From Candidatus Omnitrophota bacterium (GTDB lineage: Bacteria; Omnitrophota; Gorgyraeia; 2-01-FULL-45-10): a stretch of 29,098 nucleotides of DNA. The stretch lies in contig JBAZKM010000016.1 in the NCBI GenBank assembly GCA_041650805.1, forward strand, positions 1 through 29,098, in the 5' to 3' direction. Within the stretch, counting starts at the first letter, position 1, and each line of letters starts with the position of its first letter. Both the position numbers and the translations under genes were made by a program. The notes below the pieces were generated by a model. The model saw nothing but the letters and a program-made list of their open reading frames with translations. It did not search any database and had not been told where the DNA came from. This document shows, in pieces, positions 1 to 12,200 of the stretch.

Positions 1-224
1 CTTCGGGAGTTTCCATGATAGCGGGTGCTATGGGAGCGCGTAACGGTACTGGCGTTCCCTGGACCTGTGCTGTCTCAACGGATTCTACTGCCTGCGGCGT
101 AGCGCGAACTGACGGCACCTGACCCATTGTCGGAGCGCCGCTCTCCGGGGCTGCTACAGGAGCTGCTACAGCAGTAGCACGAGGTGAGGCTACGCCTTCA
201 CCTGCTTCACCCGGCGCTGCTACA
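1..224 (-). repeat. Direct repeat in the Ala/Pro tail, copy 2 (truncated by window edge)
   Basis: Second copy of the block at 427-650, 127 bp identical and the rest diverged but in register. The repeat unit probably extends past base 1, so further copies may follow outside the window. Confidence 0.95.
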
Positions 225-3200
225 GCGGCGGCTTTCTCAGAGGCGCGCGTTGCCTGAGGCGCCGTCTGGCCTGTCGTGGCGGCACTCGGCGCCGTAATAG
301 GTGTCTCTGCTTCTACCGGCGTCCTTAACTGTGTGCCGGCTAATGTTGAGGTCTGGGCGGAAGCGCTCGGAGCGGCCACTGCTGCGGCGGTGCGAGGCGC
401 GGCCTGTGCCTGCGCCTGAGGTCCGACTTCGGGAGTTTCCATGATAGCGGGTGCTATGGGAGCGCGTAACGGTACTGGCGTTCCCTGGACCTGTGCTGTC
501 TCAACGGATTCTACTGCCTGCGGCGTAGCGCGAACTGACGGCACCTGACCCATAATAGGAGTAGTACTCTCAGGCACTTCTACAGGAGCCGCTGCGCTCG
601 GGGTGCGAGGCGCGGCTACGCCTTCACCTGCTTCACCCGGCGCTGCTACATGTGCCGATGACGGAGCTCTTGCGGCCACTGCCGCCGACGAACCGGTGCC
701 TGCCGCCATCCCGCTTGTAGTCGCGGACGACGTCCCGGCGATAGCAGAGATTAGTAACATTCCGATTATTCTCACCCCTATATTTATCACCGTCTGAACC
801 ATACCCTTATTGGCGAGATAATCCTTCACTCTATAATATGCCGTTTGCGCAAGACCAAGCATCGCCTGCGTGCCTGAGGTCATCGCCGGGGCAGGCCCCC
901 TGGGACGGGTTTCCGAAGGAGGTTCGGTCCGCGGCCTGGCCTGGACTGCCTGGGCCGTTGCGCTTACCGAGGAGCCGGCACCGGACTCTGCGGCGCCGAA
1001 GATATCACCCTTCGGGAGCCGGCTCTCCGGAGTGAACTTTATCTCAACACCGCACGCCCTGAACCTTTCAGCGTTCTCGGTGAACCACCCCTCCCAATCC
1101 GATTCTGTTACCAGCGCTCCTTTAGAGGCAAGCGCGCTTGCTTCATTCAATATCGCAGCATACCCTTCCCTGTTGAATGAGGAGCGGTCTGTGCGATACT
1201 CTGTGCGGCCGACACCCGGCTTTACTATAAAGAAGGAGGTCCTGTCGAATCTTTCCGCCTTCCTGGTAGTTACATCCAAGCCGCTAGGCACAGGAGTGTC
1301 ATTATGCGTATGGGCGGCGACATCGGGTGTTGCAAAATAGGCAGGTAGTGCAGTAACCGCAACGCCATGTGTAAGATATACACTTCCGTCATCCCATCTG
1401 GTCATTGTCAACTCCGCACTCTCGCCGAATCTTTCGTTAAGGACGGCCTGTATCTCGCCTATAAGTTCAGGGGTCGCCATTCCCGGTTCCATCCTATAAC
1501 CGCGGTTCTGGGTCATATGATCTACTATAGCGGCGGCCTGCGGCCTTGCGTTCGTAACGGCTCCCGAAACCGCGGGTGTGCCTGCGGACGCCTTGGGGGC
1601 GGCGGTATCGGCATCTGCGGCCGTAGTGGGCGTGCCCGCCTCTGCGCCGGTCCTCGGGACGCTCGGGAAGACACCGGTTATCGTCCCCAGTTCCCGCCAC
1701 GGCATACTGCCCAATCCGTAGACGTCTATGCTCACGCCGCGCTCCGACAGGCGCTTCGAGAATGCCCCGGAGTCCGGCATCGTCCTTCCAATACCTAACT
1801 CCCGTCTGAAATTATTTACCGCGGCTGCCACATCCCACTGAGTTACAGGCCTGGTTATAGTGCCCTCTACGCTATCCTCTTCAACAAAGCTCTCTTTAAT
1901 CTCCACCCTGGCGACAAATTCTCCGGCCACGATCCAGTGTACGGTACCTGGCTTGAACCCGGCCTCAAGATAATACGGTATGTCTCCTGTAAGCGTGCCG
2001 ACCTCATCGATCCATGTCAGATTGGCGCTCGGTAACGGATGGCCGCTCGGATGGTTATGTATCGTCGTCCTGACATGGGACATGCCGTCTGAGCCATACT
2101 TGTTGTCCAGCAGCTCTGATATCATCGTCTGTCCTACCCTGTCAGCCCCTCCGACCACAAGATAGACCTCGCCGCTATCCATAAAGAACCACTGCATCTC
2201 CGCATCCTCTGTGCGCCCCACGGTAGTCAATATGCCCCTGAGCTCTTCTGCGGTGATATCGCTCGTCACCCTGAATATGGCCTGCTCATTCTCGGACCAT
2301 GCGGCGCCCGAGGGAGGTATGGCGGGTTCGAGCGTTATACCGAGGTTCGATTCGATGACCCTCTGATGGCCCGCGGATATGGCTGCGGCACGCGCGTCCG
2401 TCATCGCCGGTCTCGTTGAAACAGGCGGCGTAGTCACTGCCGCTCCGGCCATGCCAACCGTTCCTGTCGTACCACCGGCTGACGTACCCGTCGATGATGC
2501 CTGAACCGCGCTGCTTGTCCCCGACTCCCTGGCCGCATTGAAGCTCATCCAGGCGACAATTTTGAATATGTTGTTGGCCCTGGTAAGGGCATTGGTATAG
2601 TAGGTAGCCGCGACCTTTACGCGGTCACGCGCCGCATCGAGCTCTTCCTGAGTCGCCTCTCCCGCCTCAAACCTCCTGCTCACCTCTACCAGCGAATCGC
2701 GGTTATAGTTTTCAGGATCCCCATATACATAGCTCCTTTCCGCTTCCAATGCCGCTACGCGCTCGTATGCCGCTTTTACGCGAGGATCGTTCTGGGCCGT
2801 TGTCCGGGCGGCGAGGATCTCCGCCTCAGTTGGATTCGCTACGGACGGCGGTGTGTACGGCATGTCGAGTCTTTGCCTGCTTGCTACATCTCTCTCCAGA
2901 GCGGCTTCATGTTCCAGGTCCAATTTCGGCAACAACGCTCTCTCTGTATCTATATATTCCGGCCCGGTTGCTCCTTCGGAGGTAACGGCTCCGCCCCGCG
3001 CGCTCCTGGCGGTGTTAAAGAGGTACCCCACTGCGGCCGCTATAGCCGGGATGAGGCCGATGTTCGCCTGGGAGACCCCGGCCGCCGTAACGCTGCCTTC
3101 GGAGAGCGAGCCGAAGAGGCCGCTCAAGCCCGGCATCATCGACCCTATGGCGGCCACTGATGCCACCAGCGCCGCGCTTATTGCAAGCGACGCCATCGTA

Positions 3201-6200
3201 CCCTTCACCGGGTGCTCCTTCCTGTAACCGGCAAACTCTGCCAGCAGGTGTCCTGCCATACCGGTCCTCATATCTGCATCTCTTGCGGCCGCGATCGCCG
3301 CCCGGTTCAGCGCGAGAGACACGCCCAGTGTCGCCGCAATGCCCAGGCCGCTCTTAACCCCTATAGAGGTCCCCAAAAGCGACGACAGCGTCCCCAAGAG
3401 CCCCGACGTGAGGGCCGCGACAGCGCCTACATGGAGTATGACCGCCCCGAGCGCTAAGCTCAGTCCTATTGCCGCCACGGTCGCCAGCACAGGCCTCGAT
3501 ATGTTGATGCCGGAGAGCGCGCTGCCGCCGCCGATAAGGCTGCCTATCATGATCGCCACTCCCGCGCCTATGGCCAGTGCCGCTGCGCCTGCGACGGTCG
3601 GCGCCACGAGCGATACGGCACCTGAGGCAAACGAGGCCATCGTAGGTACGGCTATGGCGCCCGCGATGGAGGCTATCAGCGCGGCCCCGCCCAGGGCGAT
3701 GAACGGGATCGCAAGGATCCCCGTAGCTATCGCCGTTGCGGTCATCATGATGCCCGGTATCTCCGGGGCGACGGCTGCCAGGCCCTGCGCTATGGCTGTG
3801 GTCTCCGAGAAGTATTGGCCCGTCCCTCCTTCACCCGCCGCCGATACGAACTCCTGCAGGAACTCGGATACTGCATTGGCGGTGATGGGGTCCATGCCGA
3901 GGGCTATCAGGCCCGGCGTGATCGCGTAGTCACCTGCAAAATTTTCTACGAACGCCTCATCTATCCAGGCCGCGGCCACCATCCCGAACTGGGAGTTCGC
4001 CTTGAACGGATTGGCCAGCATGCCTAAAAACCGCCCGATGACGGGTATCATTATGAGTAGGTCGGATACGGGCATCAGCGCGTTTATCATGAAGCCGAAG
4101 ACGGCGCCCTGCGCGAAGCTCGCCGCTGCGCCGTATTGCATGAACTGTCCGATGAACCACCCTACGAGCACCTTCTCTATGACCCATCCCGCCACGAAGT
4201 CGGCGGCGGATGCTATGAACGATGCCATCGGTGAGGACGAATTGTTCCTCAGGTTAACGGCAAATATGTGGAGCGACTTGGCCACTCCCTGGAGAAGCGA
4301 TGTGACGCCCATGAAGTCGAGAACATGGGCGTACCCGGAAAGGAGGGTCCCTATACGCCCTATATTCAGGACGCCTGTAAGGAATTGGAGCATGCCTGTT
4401 ACACCCCTCAACCCTATCATCATCCCAAACCGGGTCACTATCTCGACAAATACGCCGCGTACCGTGATCGCCCTCGACACCTCTGCCGCGGCCGTGCCGG
4501 TCCTCGACATGCCGAATAGTATCGTACTCCACCTCTGACCCTCTATAGCACCCTTGAAGAGTTCGCCGCGGCTCAGAGATGCTCCGGCGCCGATGCCGGC
4601 CCGTATTCCCGGGGCGATCTCTCGCGAGCTCGCCGCTATTATATTCCTGAGCCCTACGGTCGTGAAGTGGCAGAGGAGCATCGTCCCGACGAACTCCAGG
4701 GCGAAGAAGACCGCCTTCATGAATGTGCCCAGCTCTGCGTGCTGTACATGTCCCACGAAATCGAGCGTGCCCCACGACAGGACGTTCATTATCGTTACGC
4801 CGAACTCGAACAGGTACGGATGGTTAACACGCATATAATTGAGCGCCTGGGTCGGCTTGAACGCATACCACCCCGCACCTACAGCCGCTCCGACTGCTAA
4901 GCCGATCACCGCGCCGAAAAGGCCTCCGCACATAAATCCTATCGTCGCGCCTGTGATGGCAGATACGAGCATGCTCTGGACTACTGGCGGCAGCACTATG
5001 CTCATAAGGGGCTGGGCTATGCCTCTTCCTATAATATCGACGAAGATACCTTTAAGGATAGAGACCGCGCCGTTCCACATTATATCGATACCGGCGGCCG
5101 CCATCCCGAAGTCGCCGGTGAATATGCCGGTCACCGTCCCGATGATCGCCCCGACGAATCCTATGACCATGACCCCGTTGCCGCCGAATATGTTGATGAG
5201 CCCGGGCTCGATTGAAGAATTCCACCAGTTGGACCATGAATGGTCCTGTAATCCTACGATGCCGGAGGTCATCATATTGGTCACCTGGCCGTTCTCCACC
5301 ACTATCTGACCGAGTTTTTGAGAGGTGAAGATACCACTGGTGTCGCCGCTCCCTACGGATATGCTGTAATTTACGCTCCCGTTCGCGTTGTAGGAGTACT
5401 CTATCGCCATACCGAAGCTCTGGCTATAGTCGAGGAGGTAAGTCCCCGTCCCCACGGAACGCGCCTCGCTCGAGAGATAATTCGACATCGCGGCCCCGCC
5501 TACGGCCGACTGGTAAGCGGCGTTGAATGCGTCTATCGTCTGAGGCAGCGTCGACATGGCGTTCACGTTGTAACTTGTGAGCGTCATTGCCGACTGGTTG
5601 AAGACCTCTCTCGTGAGCTGGCCTGACGGGTTATAATTGGCCTGGTAAGCGACGTTCGTTACGCTGAAGGTCACCTTGTTGCCGTAGGAGTCGAACATCG
5701 TCACCTGGACGTTCTCGTAACCACGCACGTTCGTCGTGCTCCCATCAGGGGCGATCGTGGTGATATTATTCTGGTAAGTGGTGGTCGTCGTGTATACAAG
5801 TATGCCGTTGGAGTCGTACGCATTCGTCGTCTCCCTTATATACCATACCTGGACACCGGCGCCGCCGGCCCCGCCTCCTCCAGACCCTATGATCCTCCCC
5901 GTCTCCAGTTCATGCTCCCAGTACGGGTCTTCTTCATCCGGCTCATAACATGCCTGGTAAAGGTGGGTGTAGACGAACGACTCGGGTCCGTAATCCGGAG
6001 GTATCGTGCCCGGGTTCACGCTACCGGAGACCTTAGACCAGGACTCCTCAAAGAAATGAGGTATAGGGCTCTCTTCATATGACCTGAAGTTGCGGGACTC
6101 TGAGCTTATGTGCCGGTAGTATCCGCCCGGAGAATCGGTGTTGTCTGAACCTATGCTGGATCTGTAGTAGTAAGTGGTGTCGGGTCTATACCAGCCGGAA

Positions 6201-9200
6201 TAGCTCTGGTCGGTTACGACCCTGGTGGTGCCGCCGGCCCAGTCTATAGTCACCGTATCTATGGAAGTTGCGGAATCGCCCGAGCCGTCACGATTCGCGT
6301 TACTATGCGTGCTGGCGCCCTCTGTAGTGACAAATACGTCAGCGTTGCCTGATGCCGAGTGACTAAAACCGGAACTGGTATGAGATTCCAGCGTCCCCCA
6401 GTAGGCCTCCTCTCCATAAACCCTATACCCCTCTACGACATTGGAGCTGCTATGAGCTCCCTCTATGTCATTCTGGGATATGAGGGTGCCGTCTCCGACC
6501 TTCGTCGTCCTGCTGTGCCTGTCATAATCGGTCACGCTAATGACGGTGGTCTTCTCCAGGGAGAGACCGGACCCGGAATATGTGATCGTCTCTGAATAAT
6601 TAGTGTTCGATGACGATGAAATGGTCTTCTCATACCACTCTTCGTAAGTATTATCATCTTCCTCATAGCTTATATAGAAGGCGGATGTAGAACTGGTATT
6701 CGACGTCTTTACGGTGTTCCAGTAACCGCTGTCGGTGCGGACCCCGTGTTCTTCATTATGGGCGCCTTCCACTGTCGATTCCGAGGTCTGGCCCCAATCC
6801 CCGTCCATATTTATGGTCCCCCATGACCTCGAGCTTGAGCTCGGGGTATCATATACCTTGTCGTAGGTCAGCATATTGTTACCCGGCGCGTACGTTTCGG
6901 ATTCCGAAGACGTAAATTCGGCCGTAGATTCGTACGTCTTCGTCACGAGGTCGGGGAGATACCCGCAGGTCGTCGTGGTGCCCTCGACGGTCTTGGTATG
7001 GTTCTGTATCCCGCCCCATCCCTGATAGTATGTGGTGCGTTCGTCGAATGCGTAACCGGATATGCCCTCCAGAAGTTGCCCGGCGTCATTATTTACGAAA
7101 TTATTAGACGTCTGGTTCTGATGCTGCATCTGGAGGGAACCGTCCGGATAGTAGGTCGATTCTTCCAGGGAAGTGCCCTGATTAAATTCGATGATCTGTC
7201 CCTGGAGGTTCCACTTCGTCGAGCCGGCGGAGAAGCTCTGCTCCCACATGCTCTGTATATAACCGCCGGAGTATGTGATCCTGCGGTCCATGCTCGAACC
7301 GGTGTCGCTGCTGATGATCTGTCCCCCCACCCAGCTCTGCGCCGCCCCGACCATCGTATGCCATATGTGGTTCGCGCCCGGTATCGCCGTCTCCCACGAA
7401 CTGTAGGACGTTGTGGCCGACCTGTAGACGACCCCGCCGTAATAGCTGAAATTTTCGCTGTACCCGACCTCTGTCGACTTGTCGATGTTGCCGTAGATAT
7501 CCTCATATGATTCGGTAGTATAGCCCTGGAGCGTCGTCTTCGCCGTGCCGTCGGAATTGTTCTCCGTCATAGAGCCGATATGGTTATAGCTGTATGAGCT
7601 TATATCTCCGGGCTCCTCCATGGGATCGTAGTAGTATTCATACCTTGACTCATAGTCCGAACTGGTCGACTTCAGGATACCGGACCCGTCATACCATGAA
7701 GAGCTGCTCCCGGTTATCGTCTTACCGCCGGAATAGCCATAACTCGACCTAGACTCGGTGTAATAGGCGGTCGCGGTACTGAGGCGCAGGTTCGGTACCC
7801 ACATGGAGTACGAGTTGGACAGGCTGAAGCTCTCTGATGTAAACGTCCCTGCCGCCGAGCTGCTTGAGTGCTTATTGTATAAGCCCGTCTCGCTCTTCAG
7901 CGCGCCTACCGCATCTCCCAGAGTCCATCTCGATACAGAGCTCTGTATCCCGGTGTCTTCGACGAGATACCAGCCGGGCAGGCCGCTCGAATAAGGCACT
8001 TCGGACTTCGTATAGGTATAGCCGGAGACCTCTTCGGTCAGGAACCCTCTCCAGTCACCCTTGGCGTTATACTGTACCGATTCTGTTATATTTGTGCTGG
8101 GCGCTGCGCCGTATGTCATCGTGGCCTGCCTGGTATATCCCGTCATGAGCGACTGGGCCGCGCCGTTATAGTAATAGCGGTTGGAGCTGGCGGCAACGAT
8201 ATTTTCGTATAAGGAGCTGAGCCCTGCGTCAGGCGTGACTGTATCATGGCCCGACGGCCCCACGGCCCCCTGGAAGAATACCTTGTTTATCGTGGATATA
8301 TATCCGGTATCTTCGCTCAACTTTACTACGTCACCCGTTTCGTAATTATAACCCCAGGTGGTCGAGGTGGCTGTCTGGACGCGTATATCGTTGGACATGA
8401 CCGAAGCGTTATCGCTGTAGCAGGTCAGGTCGCCCGAATAATTGTATCCGGTCATGTTGGATGCGTGGAACCATACAGGCGTAAGCGACCACGTGTCGTT
8501 CCTGCCTATCGCGTAATCTTTATGGATGCTTCTCGTCCCACCAGCCGGGCCTGTCTCGTTTATTACCTCGTTAAAGCCCTGGGTCTCCTCTTTCTTCCTG
8601 TTCGCCCTGCCCGACTCATCGAAATACTCCGCCTGCTTTTCAAATACGGTGGCCGTGCTGTCGCTGATAAGTTTAGTTGAATAATCGGTGATGTCGGCGT
8701 AGAACTTTTCGCTGAACGCGGAATACCCCACAAGCTCGCTCAGCAGGTCATCGTTGGTCGTAGCGCCGGGCTCGTGATAGGTATCATTCCCGTCGTAGGT
8801 CTCCTGTTGATCTATGGTATCGAGGCTGTATGAATGGATCAGATTATAAGCTCTGGCCGAACCGTACTCCTGCAGCTTCGTCGAAGTTGACTCGCTGGCG
8901 TCCGAGGTGATCAGGCCGGTCGAAGCACTGTACTCCTTCCTCGTCGCAAACTCGGTGTAGCTGTAATCCCGGAGTATCTGTCCGTAGAGGGCCGGCACAT
9001 CCGGGGTCCCCTCGTTACCGAAGTATATCTTCTCGGTGGTGGCCTTATATGCGCCCGTGTCGGACGTCATCGCAACCTTGAAAGTCGTCTTTCCGCTGCC
9101 CGGGTCCATCAGCACGATGCGGCTATCCGCAAAAGTATATGAGCGTGAAAATTCCGTGTCGTCGAACTCGTAAAGTACCGTCTGGTCTTCCGGGTCCTCA

Positions 9201-12200
9201 AAGGAGCCGGCGGGTTCGGAGGTATCTTTCGTGACGGTGTGCGTGTTCTTGTAACCCTGCGTGTAGAACTTCTGGTTATTGTCCTCGGGCAATGACAGGA
9301 CCGCGAGTATCTCGTAATTCGTCCCGAGGCCGCCGGTCTTGCCTGCGTCGATCCAGTATTCCATCAGCCGTGCTTCTACCGCCGCCTCGTTCTCTGCGCT
9401 TATCGAGACCGTGAACGCGCCGAGATTTATAAAACCGGTCTTCTCGAGAAGCTTCATCATCTCAAGGTGCGTCAGTTTGTCGAATGCGCCATCATTATCG
9501 GCAAAATCATGATATTCGAGCGACCTGAGCACCCCTCCGCACCTCGATAGGAACTGGTCATAGTAACTCTCCCATGCCCCGGCGTAGAGGGCCTCGAATA
9601 CGTTCTCCTTCAGGAAGCTCTTCTTGTTCCTGTAATATTCGCATTCGGTCGTCTTGAGCGCACTGGTGGCCGACGCGGTCAGGACCGACTTTTTGATCGG
9701 GTCCATAGGGTTGTTGTACCATACCCTGTACGGGTCCTGCCCCTTGGCATACCACTCGACCGATTTCGACATCTCCGTTATGGTGGTGAGCGTCTTTATA
9801 TAATCCGGGTCGTCTTCATGGCCGGAGGCGTATACGGCGTTTATCACTATATGGCCGTCCTCGGCATAGCTCCTCGCGTCGATCCTTGTGTCTCCCGGGC
9901 TCGGGGCGCCGACATCGTCAGAATGGGTGTACTGGCCGTTCCATGTCGCCATCTTGCCGAAATCTATGATGATAGCCTCGTTCTGGGCGTTATACTCACG
10001 CTCGTGGTAATTGTTGAGGTATAAGGTCATCAGGCCGTAGCCCTTCCAGACCTTCCGTTCGCCGGCGTCGTAGGTGATGCTCCTCTCGGCGTTCCGTCCC
10101 AGCCACTGGTCATCGAGGTTCCTCTGCTCCTCATAGACACGGATTACGCCGGTATATGAATCCCATACGCCGTTATTCTGGTCTATGAAACCGGTGAGCG
10201 TCTCCCTCCACCTGTATATACCCTCTTCATCGCCGGACTGGTACGTATCGTTCGGGTCATAAGAGGTGACACCCTCTAGGGACCTGTGCATCGTGTAGTT
10301 GGTCCTGTTGTAGCCGGGATAACCGAGATACGAGTCGAGCCCCTTCCCTGTCACGGTGAGGTCATATATATCGCTATTGTCAAAATGCGCGCTGGTGGCG
10401 CCCAGGGTCGGTTCTTTGGCATACTTCTGCTCGCTCGTCGTCTTCGTTTTGCCCCAGGATGAGAACGCGACCGCCTTTATAGTGAATTCAGCGGGCTTGA
10501 ACGTGCCGGAATCCGGGTTCTCCGGATCGTAATCCGCTGTATATGCGTGGTCATACTCTTTGTATACGAGGGTGGTCCCCGCGTCGTTGAACGACTCATT
10601 AAAATCGCCCGACAGGTCCTTTACCCTGTACGGCATGCTGTATTTGGCACGGTTTTCGGACCGCAATCCCTTGACGACCTGCACCGCCATCGGCCTCGGG
10701 TTGTCCCAATCCGTGACCGGCTCGCCCTCTTCGTCCGTCCCTCTCCCTTCCCAGATAGAGCGCGTATTCATCTCGTCCCATACGTATTGCGCCACCGAGA
10801 TATCATCCTGTATGGCATATATCTCTTTGTAGTCGCTCACGGCAGCTGTAAGGGCATCGAAGTCCGTAACGCCCGTGTATGATGTAACGGCCCTTTCGCT
10901 CATGATATCGTAGAGGAGCGTGCTCTTTATGATGCCTGCGTAATCCATGCCCCAGGTCAGATACTGGCTTCCCAATACGAGGTCGGCCTTGGCCCAATCG
11001 GCATTCTTCTGTGTGAGGGCATCGCCTATCTCGGTCCCTGCAGTAAGGTCTGTCATAGATGCGGGCTTGAACCACTCAAAGGCCTGGTCATAATCGTAGA
11101 GGTAATAGCCGTTCAGGTGGGCCAGGTCGCCGGTGAATAGGACCGCGTCCCCGTAAGAATCGACCCATGCCTTCGTCGCCGCGGAAGCAAAACCGTACGT
11201 ATTGTAAGCCGACTGGACCTCTGTCCTCAGTTCCGTGATGGCGGTCTTCCTGTTCTGGAAGTGGTTATACGCCTCTCCGCGGTAGTCGTTCTTCAGGCGG
11301 GTCCACTCGCTCCTCATCTCCGCCGCGAACCTGTTGACGTTCTCGTTCAGGGCATGCCTGTAATCCGAGGCACCTATAGTCCCGCCGACATTGTACTGTT
11401 TGAATACATATTGCGACGCGGCGGCCAGGTTCTGTTCGTTCACGATCAGGACCGGTGTCCCGGCGGTATTAAGGTAATAATTGGTCGCCTCCTGCGATAT
11501 ATCTATATTATTTATATCGGCGGCATCGTAATATCCCGACTGGTCATAGAAGAAGTATCCGGCCGTGCCGGTGGTGATCGTCTCGCCTCCCGAGTAATCC
11601 CATGTCGACTCGTATGTCCAGCCAAGGGCCTGGTATTTGGCGAACGTCGATGCCACTTCATCCCTGAAGCGCTCGATCCTGGTGTTCAGTTCGTCGCTTA
11701 TGCTGTCCTCCAGGTCCCCGGCCAGGATCTTGGCCCTGGCATAGTCGGCCGCGTTCTTTATCTTCATATTCCTGGCGATGACGGCGTCGCGCACAACCTT
11801 GGCATGGTAGAGACCGCTCGACGCCTTCAGCTCTTCCGCCCAGGCCCTCTCTATATCGTCTATCTCTATATTGCCCTCGTCGAACGCGGTGTAATTGAGG
11901 GCCTCTTCTATCCACAGGATGAATCTCGCGTCTTCCATTATCCCTGTCAGGTCATTTCCTTTATAGAGCAGGTCTATCCTGTACTTTATGAAATCGAAGT
12001 TGCCTGGCGCAACCTCCTCTTCGTCCACCTCTTCCTGGTCCGAAGGAGCATGGCCGGCCTCATCCGACGCCAGGTCGGAGCCGTAATCGGTCTGCTTATA
12101 TATATACTCTCCGCCGTTCACGCCGCCTTCCTTGGTCATCCATACCGAGACGAGCTCCTTATATTCGCTGCCGTAAGGGGTCGTCTTCACCTGGTACTTC

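Larger units (their letters stand above)
1..725 (-). other. Ala/Pro/Val-rich low-complexity tail, continues beyond window
   Basis: Residues about 9458 to 9699. Very rich in Ala, Pro, Val, Thr and Ser, with phrases such as RAPIAPAIMETPEV, AVESVETAQVQGTPVPL, VAAPGEAGEGVA and GPQAQAQAAPRTAAAVAAPS. Likely disordered. Contains the 142-codon direct repeat listed separately. The frame is still open at base 2. Confidence 0.8.

Noticed and set aside
1..650. Direct repeats as ends of a mobile element
   Set aside because: Offset is exactly 142 codons, both copies are in frame within low-complexity coding sequence, and nothing between them resembles a transposase.
838..1798. Small plus-strand open frames near the tail as separate genes
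   Set aside because: They overlap the JAMM-like domain and linkers in other frames, and their translations are compositionally biased without motifs.
2000..2060. HNH nuclease, suggested by the HNHPSG string
   Set aside because: HNH here is a consecutive run within a JAB/RadC-type HxHP...PS motif; the beta-beta-alpha spacing of HNH nucleases is absent.
4254..4775. 173-codon minus-strand open frame in another register
   Set aside because: Overlaps hydrophobic helices of the giant frame; the alternative translation is Arg/His-rich and looks like an out-of-frame reading of Gly/Ala-rich DNA.
9086..9110. DPGSGKTTF as a Walker A nucleotide-binding loop
   Set aside because: The first glycine of GxxxxGKT is replaced by Met and there is no following Walker B context; it lies in mixed beta sequence.
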